A stretch of 64,000 nucleotides of DNA from Hyphomicrobiales bacterium (GTDB lineage Bacteria; Pseudomonadota; Alphaproteobacteria; Rhizobiales; Beijerinckiaceae): the NCBI GenBank assembly GCA_028869185.1, contig JAGWTA010000006.1:1-64000 (forward strand), read 5' to 3'. A program made the translations under genes and the position numbers. How positions within the stretch are numbered: position 1 is the first letter of the stretch; each line of letters opens with the position of its first letter. Positions 37,564 through 46,633 of this stretch are shown one piece after another. The notes below the pieces were generated by a model. The model saw only the letters and a list, made by a program, of their open reading frames with translations. It made no database searches and was not told where the DNA came from.

Positions 37564-37803
37564 ATGTCCGCGCCGGCGCTGGCGTCACGAGCACTGAGCG
37601 GCGCCGCGATCGCCCGTGCGCTCGCGCCATTCGCATTCGGGGCTTATATAGCGTCGTTTTTCAGCTTCGGCGTCTTGTCGATATTCATATTCCTGTTCAG
37701 CACGCTTCTGGCCATGCGCGTCGCCAGCGCGCTTTTCGTCGTCATCGGCCATGCAGCGCTGGCGGCGACGATTGCCCAGGCGTTCTGGAAAGAGCGGCGA
37801 TAA
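37564..37803 (+). CDS. Small membrane protein of unknown function
   Basis: A 79-residue hydrophobic protein with two likely membrane helices (about residues 22-46, FGAYIASFFSFGVLSIFIFL, and 52-72, VASALFVVIGHAALAATIAQ) and a charged end (WKERR). It begins six bases after the receiver-domain gene and is probably cotranscribed with it. I recognise no family. Confidence 0.55.
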   Translation: MSAPALASRALSGAAIARALAPFAFGAYIASFFSFGVLSIFIFLFSTLLAMRVASALFVVIGHAALAATIAQAFWKERR

Positions 37804-37833
37804 GGCAAAACGCTCGTCGCACCGCAAACAGGC

Positions 37834-38715
37834 TCACCACCGAAGATCGCGCATCCAGCCTATCGGCGCAGCATTCGCCGCCTGGCGCAATTGCGCGAAA
37901 GCCGCTTCGTCCATGGCGCCGCGCGCATGCAGCGCGTCGCGGTGAACGCCGGAAGAAATGAACAACGCGTCGAGCTGCTCGCCCGCCGCGCCCTTCATGT
38001 CGGTGAACATGCCATCGCCGATCGCAAGCACGCGGACTCTGTCGAGATCGCCGCCGCGCAAGGCCTGCGCCCTGGCGAGCGCCGCCTCGTAAATGACCGG
38101 ATAGGGCTTGCCGGCCATGATCACCGCGCCGCCCATTTTTTCGTAGCGCTCTGCGAGCGCGCCTGCGCACCAATATAATTCCTCGCCCGCATGCACCACG
38201 ATGTCGGGATTGGCGCAGATGAAGGGCAGATTGCGCGCGCGCAACCGGCGCAGCAGCGGCAGTTCATTGTCGGGATCGGCGAGATCGTCGAACGGACCCG
38301 AGCACACGACATAATCCGCCGCCTCGGGGTCCACGAGCGGCGGGCGCGCGCCGATGCGTTCGGCCGCCGCAGAGAACAGCGGCAGGTCGCGCTCCGGACC
38401 ATAATGAAAAAGCGGCGCTGCGCCGCGCGCCATGATCATCTCCACCGTCACGTCGCCGGAAGACACCACATCGTCGTAGGAATCATGCGGCAGGCCGAAC
38501 CGATCGAGCAGCTTGACGACAGAGGACCGGGGGCGAGGCGCATTGGTGATGAGCAGCACCGTCCCGCCGGCTGCGCGAAAACGCTGCAACGCATCGGCTG
38601 CGGCGGGCGTATGCACGACGCCGTTGTGTACGACCCCCCAGACATCGCTGAGGATGATGTCGTAGCGGCTGACGAGAGAGGAAAGACCCGCGACATGCGG
38701 ACAGGACCTGGACAT
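37834..38715 (-). CDS. TIGR01459 family HAD-superfamily hydrolase
   Basis: A 293-residue haloacid-dehalogenase phosphatase of the NagD-like class IIA type. Motif I appears as LSDVWGVVHNG, motif II as LLITNAPRP, the Lys of motif III as AGKPYPVIYE, and motif IV as AIGDGMFTDMKGA. Because the first aspartate motif reads DVWG rather than DxDG it matches the TIGR01459 subgroup common in alphaproteobacteria. The substrate is unknown, probably a small sugar or nucleotide phosphate. It converges on the small membrane gene and is divergent from the metal-binding protein gene. Confidence 0.88.
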   Translation of the reverse strand: MSRSCPHVAGLSSLVSRYDIILSDVWGVVHNGVVHTPAAADALQRFRAAGGTVLLITNAPRPRSSVVKLLDRFGLPHDSYDDVVSSGDVTVEMIMARGAAPLFHYGPERDLPLFSAAAERIGARPPLVDPEAADYVVCSGPFDDLADPDNELPLLRRLRARNLPFICANPDIVVHAGEELYWCAGALAERYEKMGGAVIMAGKPYPVIYEAALARAQALRGGDLDRVRVLAIGDGMFTDMKGAAGEQLDALFISSGVHRDALHARGAMDEAAFAQLRQAANAAPIGWMRDLRW

Positions 38716-38834
38716 GGAGGGGCTGCTAGGGAGCTGCGCGCGCCAAGTCAAGCTGCGGCAAAATCCCCTCTGCAAAACGGGCGGCGGCGCCCTTATATTG
38801 GCGCATAAGGTCCAAAACGCATCAGGAGCGACCC

Positions 38835-39041
38835 ATGTCCACCATCAAGTTCGACGTTTCGGGAATGACTTGCGGCGGCTGCGCGAAATCGGTCGAGCGC
38901 ATCATTCAGAAAAACGACGCGTCCGCTAAAGTCACGGTGGATCTGCCGACGGGCCGCGTCGAGGCGCAGACGACAGCCGACCCCTCGGTGATCGCCGCCG
39001 CGCTCACGAGCGCCGGCTTCCCGGCCAAAGCCGCGCAATAA
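38835..39041 (+). CDS. Heavy-metal-associated domain protein (copper chaperone-like)
   Basis: A 68-residue stand-alone HMA domain, ferredoxin-like, with the metal-binding GMTCGGC motif (C13 and C16). It resembles CopZ-type copper chaperones that pass Cu(I) to P-type ATPases or cytochrome oxidase assembly. No copper ATPase is nearby. A good GGAGCG ribosome binding site precedes the ATG. Confidence 0.9.
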   Translation: MSTIKFDVSGMTCGGCAKSVERIIQKNDASAKVTVDLPTGRVEAQTTADPSVIAAALTSAGFPAKAAQ

Positions 39042-39127
39042 GCGATCGCGCAAGCTGCCGTTTGCGGTTGAAGCGATGGCGCCGGGAGGAATTGCGGCTA
39101 GTCTTCTCTTTTGAAGGAGGACGCCTC

Positions 39128-39568
39128 ATGACCGACAAGATCAATCCGCTGCTCACCGTTTCCGCCGTCTCGACAGGCGGACGCAATGGCCATACCGAAG
39201 CTGTCGACGGATCGGTGAAAGCCGACCTGTCGGTCGCCAAGGAAATGGGCGGACCGGGAAAGCCCGGAACCACCACGCCGGAACATCTTTTCGCCGCCGG
39301 TTACGCCGCCTGCTTCGGGGGCGCGCTCGATTTTGTCGCCAAGCAGCACAAGGTCGATGCGACCAAGGCGAAAGTCACGTGCTCGGTCTCGATCGGGCCG
39401 CGCGAAAAGGGCGGTTTTGGCCTCGCGGCGAAAATCCACGTCGAAGACAAGAGCATTCCGCAAGCCGAACTCGCCAAACTCGTGCAGGAAGCGCACGAGA
39501 AAATCTGCCCCTACTCGCACGCGACGCGCAACAATGTCGATGTGCAGCTTGAGGTCGTGGGCGGCTGA
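39128..39568 (+). CDS. ohr: Organic hydroperoxide resistance protein (Ohr/OsmC family)
   Basis: A 146-residue thiol peroxidase that reduces organic hydroperoxides. The peroxidatic cysteine is C62 in GYAACFGG and the resolving cysteine is C127 in ICPYSHATRNN, with the conserved Glu in TPEHLFAAGYA. The start at 39128 is preceded by GAAGGAGG. No OhrR repressor gene is seen next to it in the window, so control may be by a distant regulator. Confidence 0.93.
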   Translation: MTDKINPLLTVSAVSTGGRNGHTEAVDGSVKADLSVAKEMGGPGKPGTTTPEHLFAAGYAACFGGALDFVAKQHKVDATKAKVTCSVSIGPREKGGFGLAAKIHVEDKSIPQAELAKLVQEAHEKICPYSHATRNNVDVQLEVVGG

Positions 39569-39578
39569 GGCGCGCAAA

Positions 39579-39596
39579 GGCGGCGCATGCGCCGCC
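39579..39596. terminator. Palindrome between convergent ohr and DUF3422 genes
   Basis: GGCGGCGCATGCGCCGCC is a perfect 18-base palindrome eleven bases after the ohr stop codon, touching the DUF3422 stop. Only short A- or T-rich flanks are present, so termination would be weak. Confidence 0.45.
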
Positions 39597-40876
39597 TATT
39601 CGTCCTTGTGCGCATGGCGGATGCGCCAGACCGTATATCCCACCAGCGCGAGCACGAATGGCACGCTGAGGCCGGTCGCCACGGCGGGATTGACGTGAAA
39701 ACCTGCGCCATGCATTCCCTCGAAGAGAAGATGCAGCACGCTTGAAATGTAATAAGTGATGGCGGCTACCGAGAGGCCTTCGACCGTCTGCTGCAAGCGC
39801 AATTGGAGCCGCACGCGCTCGGCCATCTGGCGGATCTGATCGGCATTCTGACTTTCGAGTTCGACATCGACGCGCGTGCGCAGAAGCTCGGCGATGCGCG
39901 CGATCTTGCGGCCAAGCTCGTTCTGCCGCTCCTCGATATTGGCGCAGGTGCGGATCGCCGGGTTGAGCCGTCGCGCCAGGAACGATGAAAATGTGGAATG
40001 ATGGGGAATGCGCTTTTCCTTGATCGCATCGAGCCTCGCGCGCACCAGTTCTGCATAGGCGCGCGTCGCCCCAAAGCGGAAATGACTTTCAGCCGAACCG
40101 GTTTCGAGTTCCGTCGCCAGCGCTGTCAGCTTCTCGAGCAACGCGCGGTTGGCCTCCAGGCCGCTTTCGTTCTTCATCGAAAGCAGCAGGGCGGGCAGTT
40201 CGCTTTCGATGCGCCGCACGACAGGGACAAGGCGCTGCGCCATCGGCAGGCCGAGCAGCGCCAGCATGCGATAGGTTTCGATCTCGATGAGACGCTGCGC
40301 CAGCGCGCCGGCGCTGGCGGGCGACAGCGTGCGGTCCGCAATAAGAATGCGCACGAAGCCGAACGCGTCCGCCGTAAAATCGGAAGCGATGCGCGCGCGG
40401 CCGTCGTCGACATCGGCGGCGGCGATGGCAAGACCGGCGAAGAAGTCGTCGAGGGCGACATCGGCGGTGTCGTGCAGGATGTGCAGATCGACCGCCGCCA
40501 GCAGGGGCCCGGGCTGCGGCACAAGGCGCATCGCCGACAAAAGGTCGCCCGCTGCGGGCTGGAACGGTTTGTCCGAGCCGACGAAGGCCCATGTGTAAGT
40601 CAGAAATTCACCATGCCGCTCGAAGGACAGGCGCGCAGGAGCAAGGTCGAGTTCGACATGCTTGGCCTCCGGTCCCGGCGCCGGCAGGCCGCGCGCGCGC
40701 GCCATATCCGCCAAGGCCGCCGCCGCCCGCGCCCCGCCGGCGGCGTCCGACATGAATACGAAATGCAGGATCCGGCCGGGCGTATCCACATGGGAAAAGG
40801 GCCTCGCATGAATTTCGGCGAGGGCGGCGGCGCGCAATTCGTGCGGCTCGAAAAGATCGGCGCTGGTCTGATTCAT
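39596..40876 (-). CDS. DUF3422 family membrane protein
   Basis: A 426-residue protein recognised as DUF3422 by its N-terminus (HELRAAALAEIHARPF) and length. The long soluble N-terminal part is followed by a helical, possibly coiled-coil region (residues about 255-370) and two membrane helices at the C-terminus (ITYYISSVLHLLFEGM and SVPFVLALVGYTVW). The layout resembles CorA-like or dynamin-like membrane-anchored helices, but no function is known. It stands alone on this strand between two plus-strand genes. Confidence 0.85.
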   Translation of the reverse strand: MNQTSADLFEPHELRAAALAEIHARPFSHVDTPGRILHFVFMSDAAGGARAAAALADMARARGLPAPGPEAKHVELDLAPARLSFERHGEFLTYTWAFVGSDKPFQPAAGDLLSAMRLVPQPGPLLAAVDLHILHDTADVALDDFFAGLAIAAADVDDGRARIASDFTADAFGFVRILIADRTLSPASAGALAQRLIEIETYRMLALLGLPMAQRLVPVVRRIESELPALLLSMKNESGLEANRALLEKLTALATELETGSAESHFRFGATRAYAELVRARLDAIKEKRIPHHSTFSSFLARRLNPAIRTCANIEERQNELGRKIARIAELLRTRVDVELESQNADQIRQMAERVRLQLRLQQTVEGLSVAAITYYISSVLHLLFEGMHGAGFHVNPAVATGLSVPFVLALVGYTVWRIRHAHKDE

Positions 40877-40987
40877 GGCCTGTATCTCACAACAAATCAG
40901 GCGCGAAAGCGAGCGGGCGGCTCTCTTCGTTTTTTAACATTTGCCACTTAGGATCGGCTCTTCCACGCCAACAACCACGTTTCAGGA

Positions 40988-41752
40988 ATGCCTGCGCCAG
41001 TCCCAAGCTCCCCAAGCTCCCCGCATGTTGCGGGCGTCGCCATCAACCTTTCCAACGCGCAGGAAGCCGTCGCGGCGGCCGTTGACGATGCGGCGCGCGG
41101 ATCGGGCTTTACGCTGTTCACCCTCAATCTCGACCATGTGGTGAAGCTGCGGGAGAATCCCGATTTCGTCGCCGCCTATCGGCGCGCGTCCTATGTGACG
41201 GCGGACGGCTGGCCGATCGCCTGGCTCGGCAATCGCGGCGGCGCCGCGCTGGAGCGCACGACGGGCGCCGATCTGATCGAACCGATTTGCGCGCAGGCGG
41301 CCGAGCGAGGCGTCGGCATTTATTTCATAGGCCCTTCCGCGCAGTCGCAGGAGCGCGCGTTCGCGGTGCTTAGAAAGAAATATCCGGGCTTGCGCATTGC
41401 GGGCGCGGAGGCGCCGATGATCAGCCTGCCGCTCGATGCATCAGCCATGGACGCGCTGGCGGCGCGCACGCGCGCATCCGGCTGCAATCTGTGTTTCGTA
41501 TCGCTGGGCGCGCCCAAACAGGAGCTGGTCGCCGACGCCTTGTTCCGGCGCTGCCCCGATATCGGCTTTCTGTGCGTCGGCGCCGGTCTCGATTTCATCG
41601 GCGGCACGCTGAAGCGCGCCCCGCAGTGGACGCAAAAGGTCGGCGGCGAATGGCTGTGGCGCATGGCGAGCGAACCGCGGCGCCTGACCGGCCGCTACGC
41701 CAAATGCGCCGTCGCGTTCGCCGATCTGGCGATACGCAATCCTGGCCCTTAA
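40988..41752 (+). CDS. WecG/TagA/CpsF family glycosyltransferase
   Basis: A 254-residue GT26 glycosyltransferase that transfers a (N-acetyl)hexosaminuronate/mannosamine-type sugar to a lipid-linked acceptor. Signatures are TLNLDHVVKLREN, TADGWPIAWLG, IYFIGPS, FVSLGAPKQE and VGAGLDFIGGTLKRAPQW. It would act at the cytoplasmic membrane in exopolysaccharide or O-antigen synthesis. It is isolated here, with no other polysaccharide gene adjacent; the nearest such cluster is at 54-57 kb. It begins about 110 bases from the divergent DUF3422 gene. Confidence 0.92.
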   Translation: MPAPVPSSPSSPHVAGVAINLSNAQEAVAAAVDDAARGSGFTLFTLNLDHVVKLRENPDFVAAYRRASYVTADGWPIAWLGNRGGAALERTTGADLIEPICAQAAERGVGIYFIGPSAQSQERAFAVLRKKYPGLRIAGAEAPMISLPLDASAMDALAARTRASGCNLCFVSLGAPKQELVADALFRRCPDIGFLCVGAGLDFIGGTLKRAPQWTQKVGGEWLWRMASEPRRLTGRYAKCAVAFADLAIRNPGP

Positions 41753-41760
41753 GCGCGCGC

Positions 41761-42942
41761 TCACCCGCCCCAGCGCGGATCTGTCAGCACGTCCTGCGTA
41801 TGTTCGCCGAGCGCTGGCGCATGACGGGCTGCTGCGACCGGCGCGCCGTCGAGCATGATCGGCGCGCGCACGCCCGGCGTTGCGCCGCCTTTCGCGCGCG
41901 CATTCGGCGTCTCGATCTTCATGCCGCGAAAGGCGATCTGCGGATCGGCGAAAACATCGGGAATGGCATTGATCGGACCTGCGGGTACGCCAGCCGCCTC
42001 GAAGCGGCTCAGCAATTCGGAGCGCGGCAGCCGGCTCGTCAAGGCATTCAACGCCTCGTCCATCGCCGCGCGATTGGCGGCGCGGTCGCGCATCAATGTG
42101 AAACGCGCGTCGTCGGCCAGTTCCGGCGCGCCGAGCGCGGCAACGAGTTTGCGAAATTGCCCATCATTGCCGGTGGCAATGATGATGTCGCCGTCCGACG
42201 CCTTGTAGACATCGTACGGCAGCACGTTGGGGTGCGCATTGCCCATGCGGCGCCCTTCGAGACCGCCGACGAAATAATTCAGCGCCTGAAAGCCGAGGAT
42301 GGCGGCGGATGTGTCGAGCAAAGCGCAGTCGATATAGGCGCCCTGCCCCGTGCGCGCGCGCCGCAACAACGCCGCCTGAATGGCGTTGGCGGCGTAAAGG
42401 CCCGTGAGAATATCGACAATCGAGACGCCGACTTTTGTCGGCGGTCCGTCGGGCTGACCGGTGACATGCATGATGCCGCCCATGCCCTGAATGAGAAAGT
42501 CGTAACCGGCGCGCGGCGCGTAAGGACCGCTCTGGCCAAAGCCCGTGATGGAGCAATACACAATATCGGGTCTGACCTTTTTCAGCCCTTCATAATCGAG
42601 CCCGAATTTGCGCAGGCCGCCGACCTTGAAATTTTCGATGACGACATCGGCGTTGGCGGCAAGACGGCGCACCAGCGCTCGCCCAGTCTCTGTTTCGAAA
42701 TCGGCCTCGACGCAGCGTTTGCCGCGATTGCACCCATAATAATAGGCCGCGCCGAGCCGCTCGCCGCTCTCGCTTTCTACAAAGGGGGGGCCCCAATGGC
42801 GCGTGTCGTCGCCCTCGCGCGCGCGTTCGACCTTCACGACATCGGCGCCGAGATCGGCGAGCAATTGCCCCGTCCAGGGCCCTGCAAGGATGCGAGCCAG
42901 TTCAAGAACGCGCAGGCCGGAGAGCGGCTTTTCATCGGTCAT
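41761..42942 (-). CDS. CaiB/BaiF family CoA-transferase (candidate glutarate CoA-transferase)
   Basis: A class III CoA-transferase (393 aa) that forms an aspartyl-CoA intermediate. Typical blocks are LRVLELARILAGPW, LLADLGADVVKVER, NRGKRCVE, QGMGGIMHVTGQPDGPP and the catalytic-region YDFLIQG. With glutaryl-CoA dehydrogenase encoded just upstream on the same strand, the likely role is to activate glutarate to glutaryl-CoA using succinyl-CoA, as mammalian SUGCT does. That substrate is inferred from the neighbour. I chose the second of two close ATGs (42942), which gives better spacing from GAGGGC. Confidence 0.88.
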   Translation of the reverse strand: MTDEKPLSGLRVLELARILAGPWTGQLLADLGADVVKVERAREGDDTRHWGPPFVESESGERLGAAYYYGCNRGKRCVEADFETETGRALVRRLAANADVVIENFKVGGLRKFGLDYEGLKKVRPDIVYCSITGFGQSGPYAPRAGYDFLIQGMGGIMHVTGQPDGPPTKVGVSIVDILTGLYAANAIQAALLRRARTGQGAYIDCALLDTSAAILGFQALNYFVGGLEGRRMGNAHPNVLPYDVYKASDGDIIIATGNDGQFRKLVAALGAPELADDARFTLMRDRAANRAAMDEALNALTSRLPRSELLSRFEAAGVPAGPINAIPDVFADPQIAFRGMKIETPNARAKGGATPGVRAPIMLDGAPVAAARHAPALGEHTQDVLTDPRWGG

Positions 42943-43061
42943 AGTCATGCCCTCAATCTGCGCGACGGCGCCGAACACAGCAAGCGCGCAAACATTTGCG
43001 CGCCGGGGGCGCCTGCTCTTTGAAGAATGGTGCGAACGGAAACGGGGCGGCGACGCATTTC

Positions 43062-43092
43062 AAAAAGGCGGGGCCGAAACCGCCGCCCTTTT
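43062..43092 (-). terminator. Probable terminator after the glutaryl-CoA dehydrogenase gene
   Basis: On the minus strand AAAAGGGCGG and CCGCCTTTTT can pair across an eleven-base loop with one bulged base and end in five T. It lies 12 bases after the stop codon at 43104. If it acts as a full terminator, the CoA-transferase gene would need its own promoter. Confidence 0.5.
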
Positions 43093-43103
43093 GCGTTTCG
43101 ATT

Positions 43104-44291
43104 TCAGAAAAACGCCTGAATGCCGGTCTGCGCCCTGCCCAGAATCAGCGCATGCACGTCGTGCGCGCCTTCATAGGTGTTGACCGTCTCGAGATTCTGC
43201 GCATGACGCATGACGTGATATTCGGCCTGAATGCCGTTGCCGCCGTGCATGTCGCGGGCGATGCGCGCAATGTCGAGCGCCTTGCCGCAATTGTTGCGTT
43301 TGACGATGGAGATCATCTCCGGCGCCTCGCGATGTTCGTCCATCAAACGGCCGACGCGCAACGAGGCTTGCAGGCCGAGCGCGATTTCCGTCTGCATGTC
43401 CGCGAGCTTCTTCTGCACGAGCTGCGTTGCGGCAAGCGGGCGGCCGAACTGCTTGCGGTCGAGCGTGTATTGGCGCGCGCGCATCCAGCAATCTTCCGCC
43501 GCGCCCATTGCGCCCCACGAAATGCCGTAGCGCGCGCGATTGAGACAGCCGAACGGCCCTTTCAGGCCAGACACATTCGGCAGAAGCGCGCTTTCGGGCA
43601 CAACGACGCCGTCCATCACGATCTCGCCCGTGATCGAGGCCCGCAGCGAAAGCTTGCCGCCGATCTTGGGCGCCGAAAGGCCCTTCATGCCCTTCTCGAG
43701 CACAAAGCCGCGAATCTGGTTGTCATGCGCCGCCGACTTCGCCCAGACCACGAAAACGTCTGCGATGGGCGCGTTGGAAATCCACATTTTCGAACCGACG
43801 AGCCGGTAGCCGTCGCTCACCTTTTCCGCGCGGGTCTTCATGCCCGCCGGGTCCGACCCGGCGTCCGGCTCGGTGAGACCGAAACAGCCGATGAATTCGC
43901 CGCGCGCCAGTTTCGGCAAATATTTGCTGCGCTGCTCCTGCGAGCCATAGGCGAAGATCGGGTACATCACGAGCGAGGACTGCACGCTCATCATGGAGCG
44001 ATAGCCTGAATCGACGCGCTCGACCTCGCGCGCGACAAGACCATATGAAACATAGCCCGCGCCGGCGCCGCCGTATTCTTCCGGCACGGTCACGCCCAAA
44101 AGGCCAAGCTCGCCCATTTCGCGGAAAATGGCGGGGTCGGTCTTTTCGTGGAGATAGGCGTCGGTCACGCGCGGCAACAGCTTGTCCTGGGCGTAAGCGG
44201 CGGCGGCGTCACGAATCAGACGTTCGTCCTCAGTAAGCTGATCATTGATCAGAAATGGATCGTCCCACTGAAAACCACCCGCCTTCGTCAT
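43104..44291 (-). CDS. gcdH: Glutaryl-CoA dehydrogenase
   Basis: A flavin-dependent acyl-CoA dehydrogenase (395 aa) that oxidises and decarboxylates glutaryl-CoA to crotonyl-CoA in lysine, tryptophan and glutarate breakdown. The N-terminus ([19 protein letters not shown]) and [14 protein letters not shown] mark the GCDH branch, and the catalytic base is E374 in [13 protein letters not shown]- and substrate-binding segments [14 protein letters not shown] and [11 protein letters not shown] are intact. The CoA-transferase gene follows about 160 bases downstream. Confidence 0.95.
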   Translation of the reverse strand: MTKAGGFQWDDPFLINDQLTEDERLIRDAAAAYAQDKLLPRVTDAYLHEKTDPAIFREMGELGLLGVTVPEEYGGAGAGYVSYGLVAREVERVDSGYRSMMSVQSSLVMYPIFAYGSQEQRSKYLPKLARGEFIGCFGLTEPDAGSDPAGMKTRAEKVSDGYRLVGSKMWISNAPIADVFVVWAKSAAHDNQIRGFVLEKGMKGLSAPKIGGKLSLRASITGEIVMDGVVVPESALLPNVSGLKGPFGCLNRARYGISWGAMGAAEDCWMRARQYTLDRKQFGRPLAATQLVQKKLADMQTEIALGLQASLRVGRLMDEHREAPEMISIVKRNNCGKALDIARIARDMHGGNGIQAEYHVMRHAQNLETVNTYEGAHDVHALILGRAQTGIQAFF

Positions 44292-44451
44292 GCCTGTCTC
44301 CTGCTTTTGCAGGCATCTAGGAGTGTGCGCGCGCGAGGGTCAAGACGCACTTGAGCGAATGGCGCGATTGTGGTGCTGTTGCGCCAACGAGCGGCGGGCT
44401 TTGATGGCGATCACGGTAGCAGCCTTGTTGGGGGAAGCGGCTTGGCCGACG

Positions 44452-45438
44452 ATGTTCCTGCAGCGCGCAGCGCTGCGGCGCCTCGTATTGTGCTGCTTTC
44501 TTGCATCGCCCGCGACCGCGCTCGCGCAGATGCAGTTGCCCGGCGCCATTCTTGCTGCGCCCGAAACGGCCGCTGCGCCAAAGGCGCGGCATGAACCGAA
44601 AAAGAAACCGGCAGCCAAGAACCAGCAACATGCGCGCTCCTCGCGACACATGCATAAAACGGGGCGGCGCGAAGCGGCGATCGGCGGCGAAAGGAATGCT
44701 CTTGTCGAGGGCGCGCCCAAACCGGCGCCGGGCGCACCGCGGGCGGCCGATCTCGTCGGGCGCACGCTGGCGCTCAACGGACATGCGGGCGCGATGACGC
44801 TGAAGCGCGTCGGCGGCGACATCAAAATCGCGACGCTGAAACTTGCAGGCGAGCAGATCTCGCGGCGCGGGGAAGCGTGCGAGGTGGCGATCGACGATTC
44901 GATCCCGCTGAAGGAAGACGGCGCGCCCACGGGAGCGCAGCGCTATCGCGTCGAGTTGCAAGCCTGCCCCTTCACCATCGATGTGCTGAACGGCGCGGTT
45001 CTGGCGAGCGCAGCGCAGGCGTGCCTTTTCAAGGCAGCCGATTGCAGCGTCGAGCCGTCCGGTCTGTGGGGACAGCCGGCGCAGGAGATTGGGCCGCAGC
45101 GCGCCAAGCAGATCGAGAGGCAACGTCATTACGCCGAGCAGGCGATGCGCGCTGGCTTTCGCGATTTCGTGAAAGAGGCCGGCAAGGATCGCGCGCTCGT
45201 TTCGCGCATTGCGCGCGACCAGGCCGGCTTTTCGTCCCGGCGCGAGGAATTGTGCCGCAATTACGCGCGTGAGGCCGATCACGGCTATTGTGCGCTGACG
45301 CTGACGCAGGCCCGCGTTGTGACGCTCAACGGCCAGATCGCGCCGATCAACTCGCTGGCGGCTGAAGAGCAGTCGGGCGCTCACGCCGCCCGCAAGCCCG
45401 CAAGCGTGAAGCCTGCCGCCCTCTCCCCGAATCGCTAG
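44452..45438 (+). CDS. Secreted protein of unknown function
   Basis: A 328-residue protein with a probable signal peptide (MFLQRAALRRLVLCCFLASPATALA), a basic Lys/His/Arg-rich linker (residues about 45-95), and a C-terminal globular region with paired cysteines (ACPFTIDVL, QACLFKAADC, EELCRNYA, HGYCALT). I recognise no family. The start is uncertain: an ATG at 44404 is also in frame, and the ribosome binding sites are weak. It converges with the DUF2244 gene, whose stop overlaps its own by four bases. Confidence 0.65.
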   Translation: MFLQRAALRRLVLCCFLASPATALAQMQLPGAILAAPETAAAPKARHEPKKKPAAKNQQHARSSRHMHKTGRREAAIGGERNALVEGAPKPAPGAPRAADLVGRTLALNGHAGAMTLKRVGGDIKIATLKLAGEQISRRGEACEVAIDDSIPLKEDGAPTGAQRYRVELQACPFTIDVLNGAVLASAAQACLFKAADCSVEPSGLWGQPAQEIGPQRAKQIERQRHYAEQAMRAGFRDFVKEAGKDRALVSRIARDQAGFSSRREELCRNYAREADHGYCALTLTQARVVTLNGQIAPINSLAAEEQSGAHAARKPASVKPAALSPNR

Positions 45439-45914
45439 GCGAAAACCGGTCCGCGGCGCGCCTGCGCCAGCGCATCCGACAGGTCGCGCGCGACGATGGC
45501 TTTCTCGTCCGGACCCAGGAACCCCGCAAATTCGACCGCGCGGCCGCGCGAGACGAAGGCCAGCCGCTGCAGCCCGAACTCTTCGTGCTCGTCGCGCTGC
45601 AGGCGCACCCACGCCGGGTTGAACCGCCATTGCCGGCGCGCGCCGGCGGCGTCCACCTGATCGAGCTGCAATTCGAGCGGGGTCACGCGCAAATCCTCAT
45701 AGGCGCGCGCGGCGCGGTAGGAGGCGCCGAAAGCCCACCACACCGCGACGATATCGAGGCCGAGAAACCCGACGACCGGCCATGCGCCGAGAAGGAAGAA
45801 GGGCAGGCTGACGATGGAGCACCCCAGCGCCAGAAATCCGACCACCAGCCGCGCCTGCGACGGCTGCAGCGACCGGTGAGGGCGCAGTCGCGCTGCGTAA
45901 ATCGCCTCGTCCAT
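45435..45914 (-). CDS. DUF2244 domain-containing membrane protein
   Basis: A 159-residue protein of the DUF2244 family with two closely spaced membrane helices (about residues 22-42 and 44-62) ahead of a soluble beta-rich domain (LRVTPLELQLDQV, WRFNPAWVRLQRDEHEEFG). The family is widespread in alphaproteobacteria and often lies beside nth, as here where nth is divergent 47 bases away. The function is unknown. Confidence 0.85.
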   Translation of the reverse strand: MDEAIYAARLRPHRSLQPSQARLVVGFLALGCSIVSLPFFLLGAWPVVGFLGLDIVAVWWAFGASYRAARAYEDLRVTPLELQLDQVDAAGARRQWRFNPAWVRLQRDEHEEFGLQRLAFVSRGRAVEFAGFLGPDEKAIVARDLSDALAQARRGPVFA

Positions 45915-45961
45915 CCTCGCCCTCCCTTTGCGAACAATGGCCGCTTTTTTATAACCCGTCC

Positions 45962-46633
45962 ATGGCCGAGAAAAAAAGAGCGGGCGGGAAGGCGGCGGAA
46001 GCCGCGCGGGTGCGGGCGATTTTCGAGCGCTTCCGGGCCGCCGACCCCCACCCCAGGGGCGAGCTGGAGCACAAGGACCCTTTCACGCTGCTGGTGGCGG
46101 TGGTCCTTTCCGCGCAGGCGACGGACGCCGGCGTCAACAAGGCGACGCGCGGATTGTTCGCGCTCGCCGACACGCCGCGCAAGATGGCGGCGCTTGGCGA
46201 GAAAAAGATCGCCGAACAGATCCGCACCATCGGGCTTTTCCGCAACAAGGCGAAAAACGTCGCCGCGCTGAGCGAAAAGCTGATCGCCGAATTCGACGGG
46301 AAAACGCCCCGCACGCGCGAGGCGCTGGAATCGTTGCCGGGCGTCGGGAGAAAGACCGCCAATGTCGTGATGAACATCGCGTTCGGCGCGCCGACGCTGG
46401 CCGTCGACACGCATGTTTTCCGCGTGTCCAACCGCCTGCCGCTGGCGCGCGGCGCCACGCCGCTGGCCGTCGAAACAGGGCTGGAAAAAATCATCCCGCC
46501 CGAATTCATGCAGCACGCGCATCATTGGCTCATCCTGCACGGGCGCTATGTCTGCAAGGCGCGCAAGCCCGAATGCGAACGCTGCATCGTCGCCGATCTG
46601 TGCCGCTCGAAAGACAAAAGGACGCCCGCATGA
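45962..46633 (+). CDS. nth: Endonuclease III
   Basis: A base-excision-repair DNA glycosylase/AP lyase (223 aa) acting on oxidised pyrimidines. The helix-hairpin-helix with catalytic lysine is LPGVGRKTANVV (K131), the catalytic aspartate is D149 in AVDTHVFRVSNR, and the [4Fe-4S] cluster cysteines are in VCKARKPECERCIVADLC (C-x6-C-x2-C-x5-C). The stop overlaps the cysG start by four bases. Confidence 0.97.
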   Translation: MAEKKRAGGKAAEAARVRAIFERFRAADPHPRGELEHKDPFTLLVAVVLSAQATDAGVNKATRGLFALADTPRKMAALGEKKIAEQIRTIGLFRNKAKNVAALSEKLIAEFDGKTPRTREALESLPGVGRKTANVVMNIAFGAPTLAVDTHVFRVSNRLPLARGATPLAVETGLEKIIPPEFMQHAHHWLILHGRYVCKARKPECERCIVADLCRSKDKRTPA

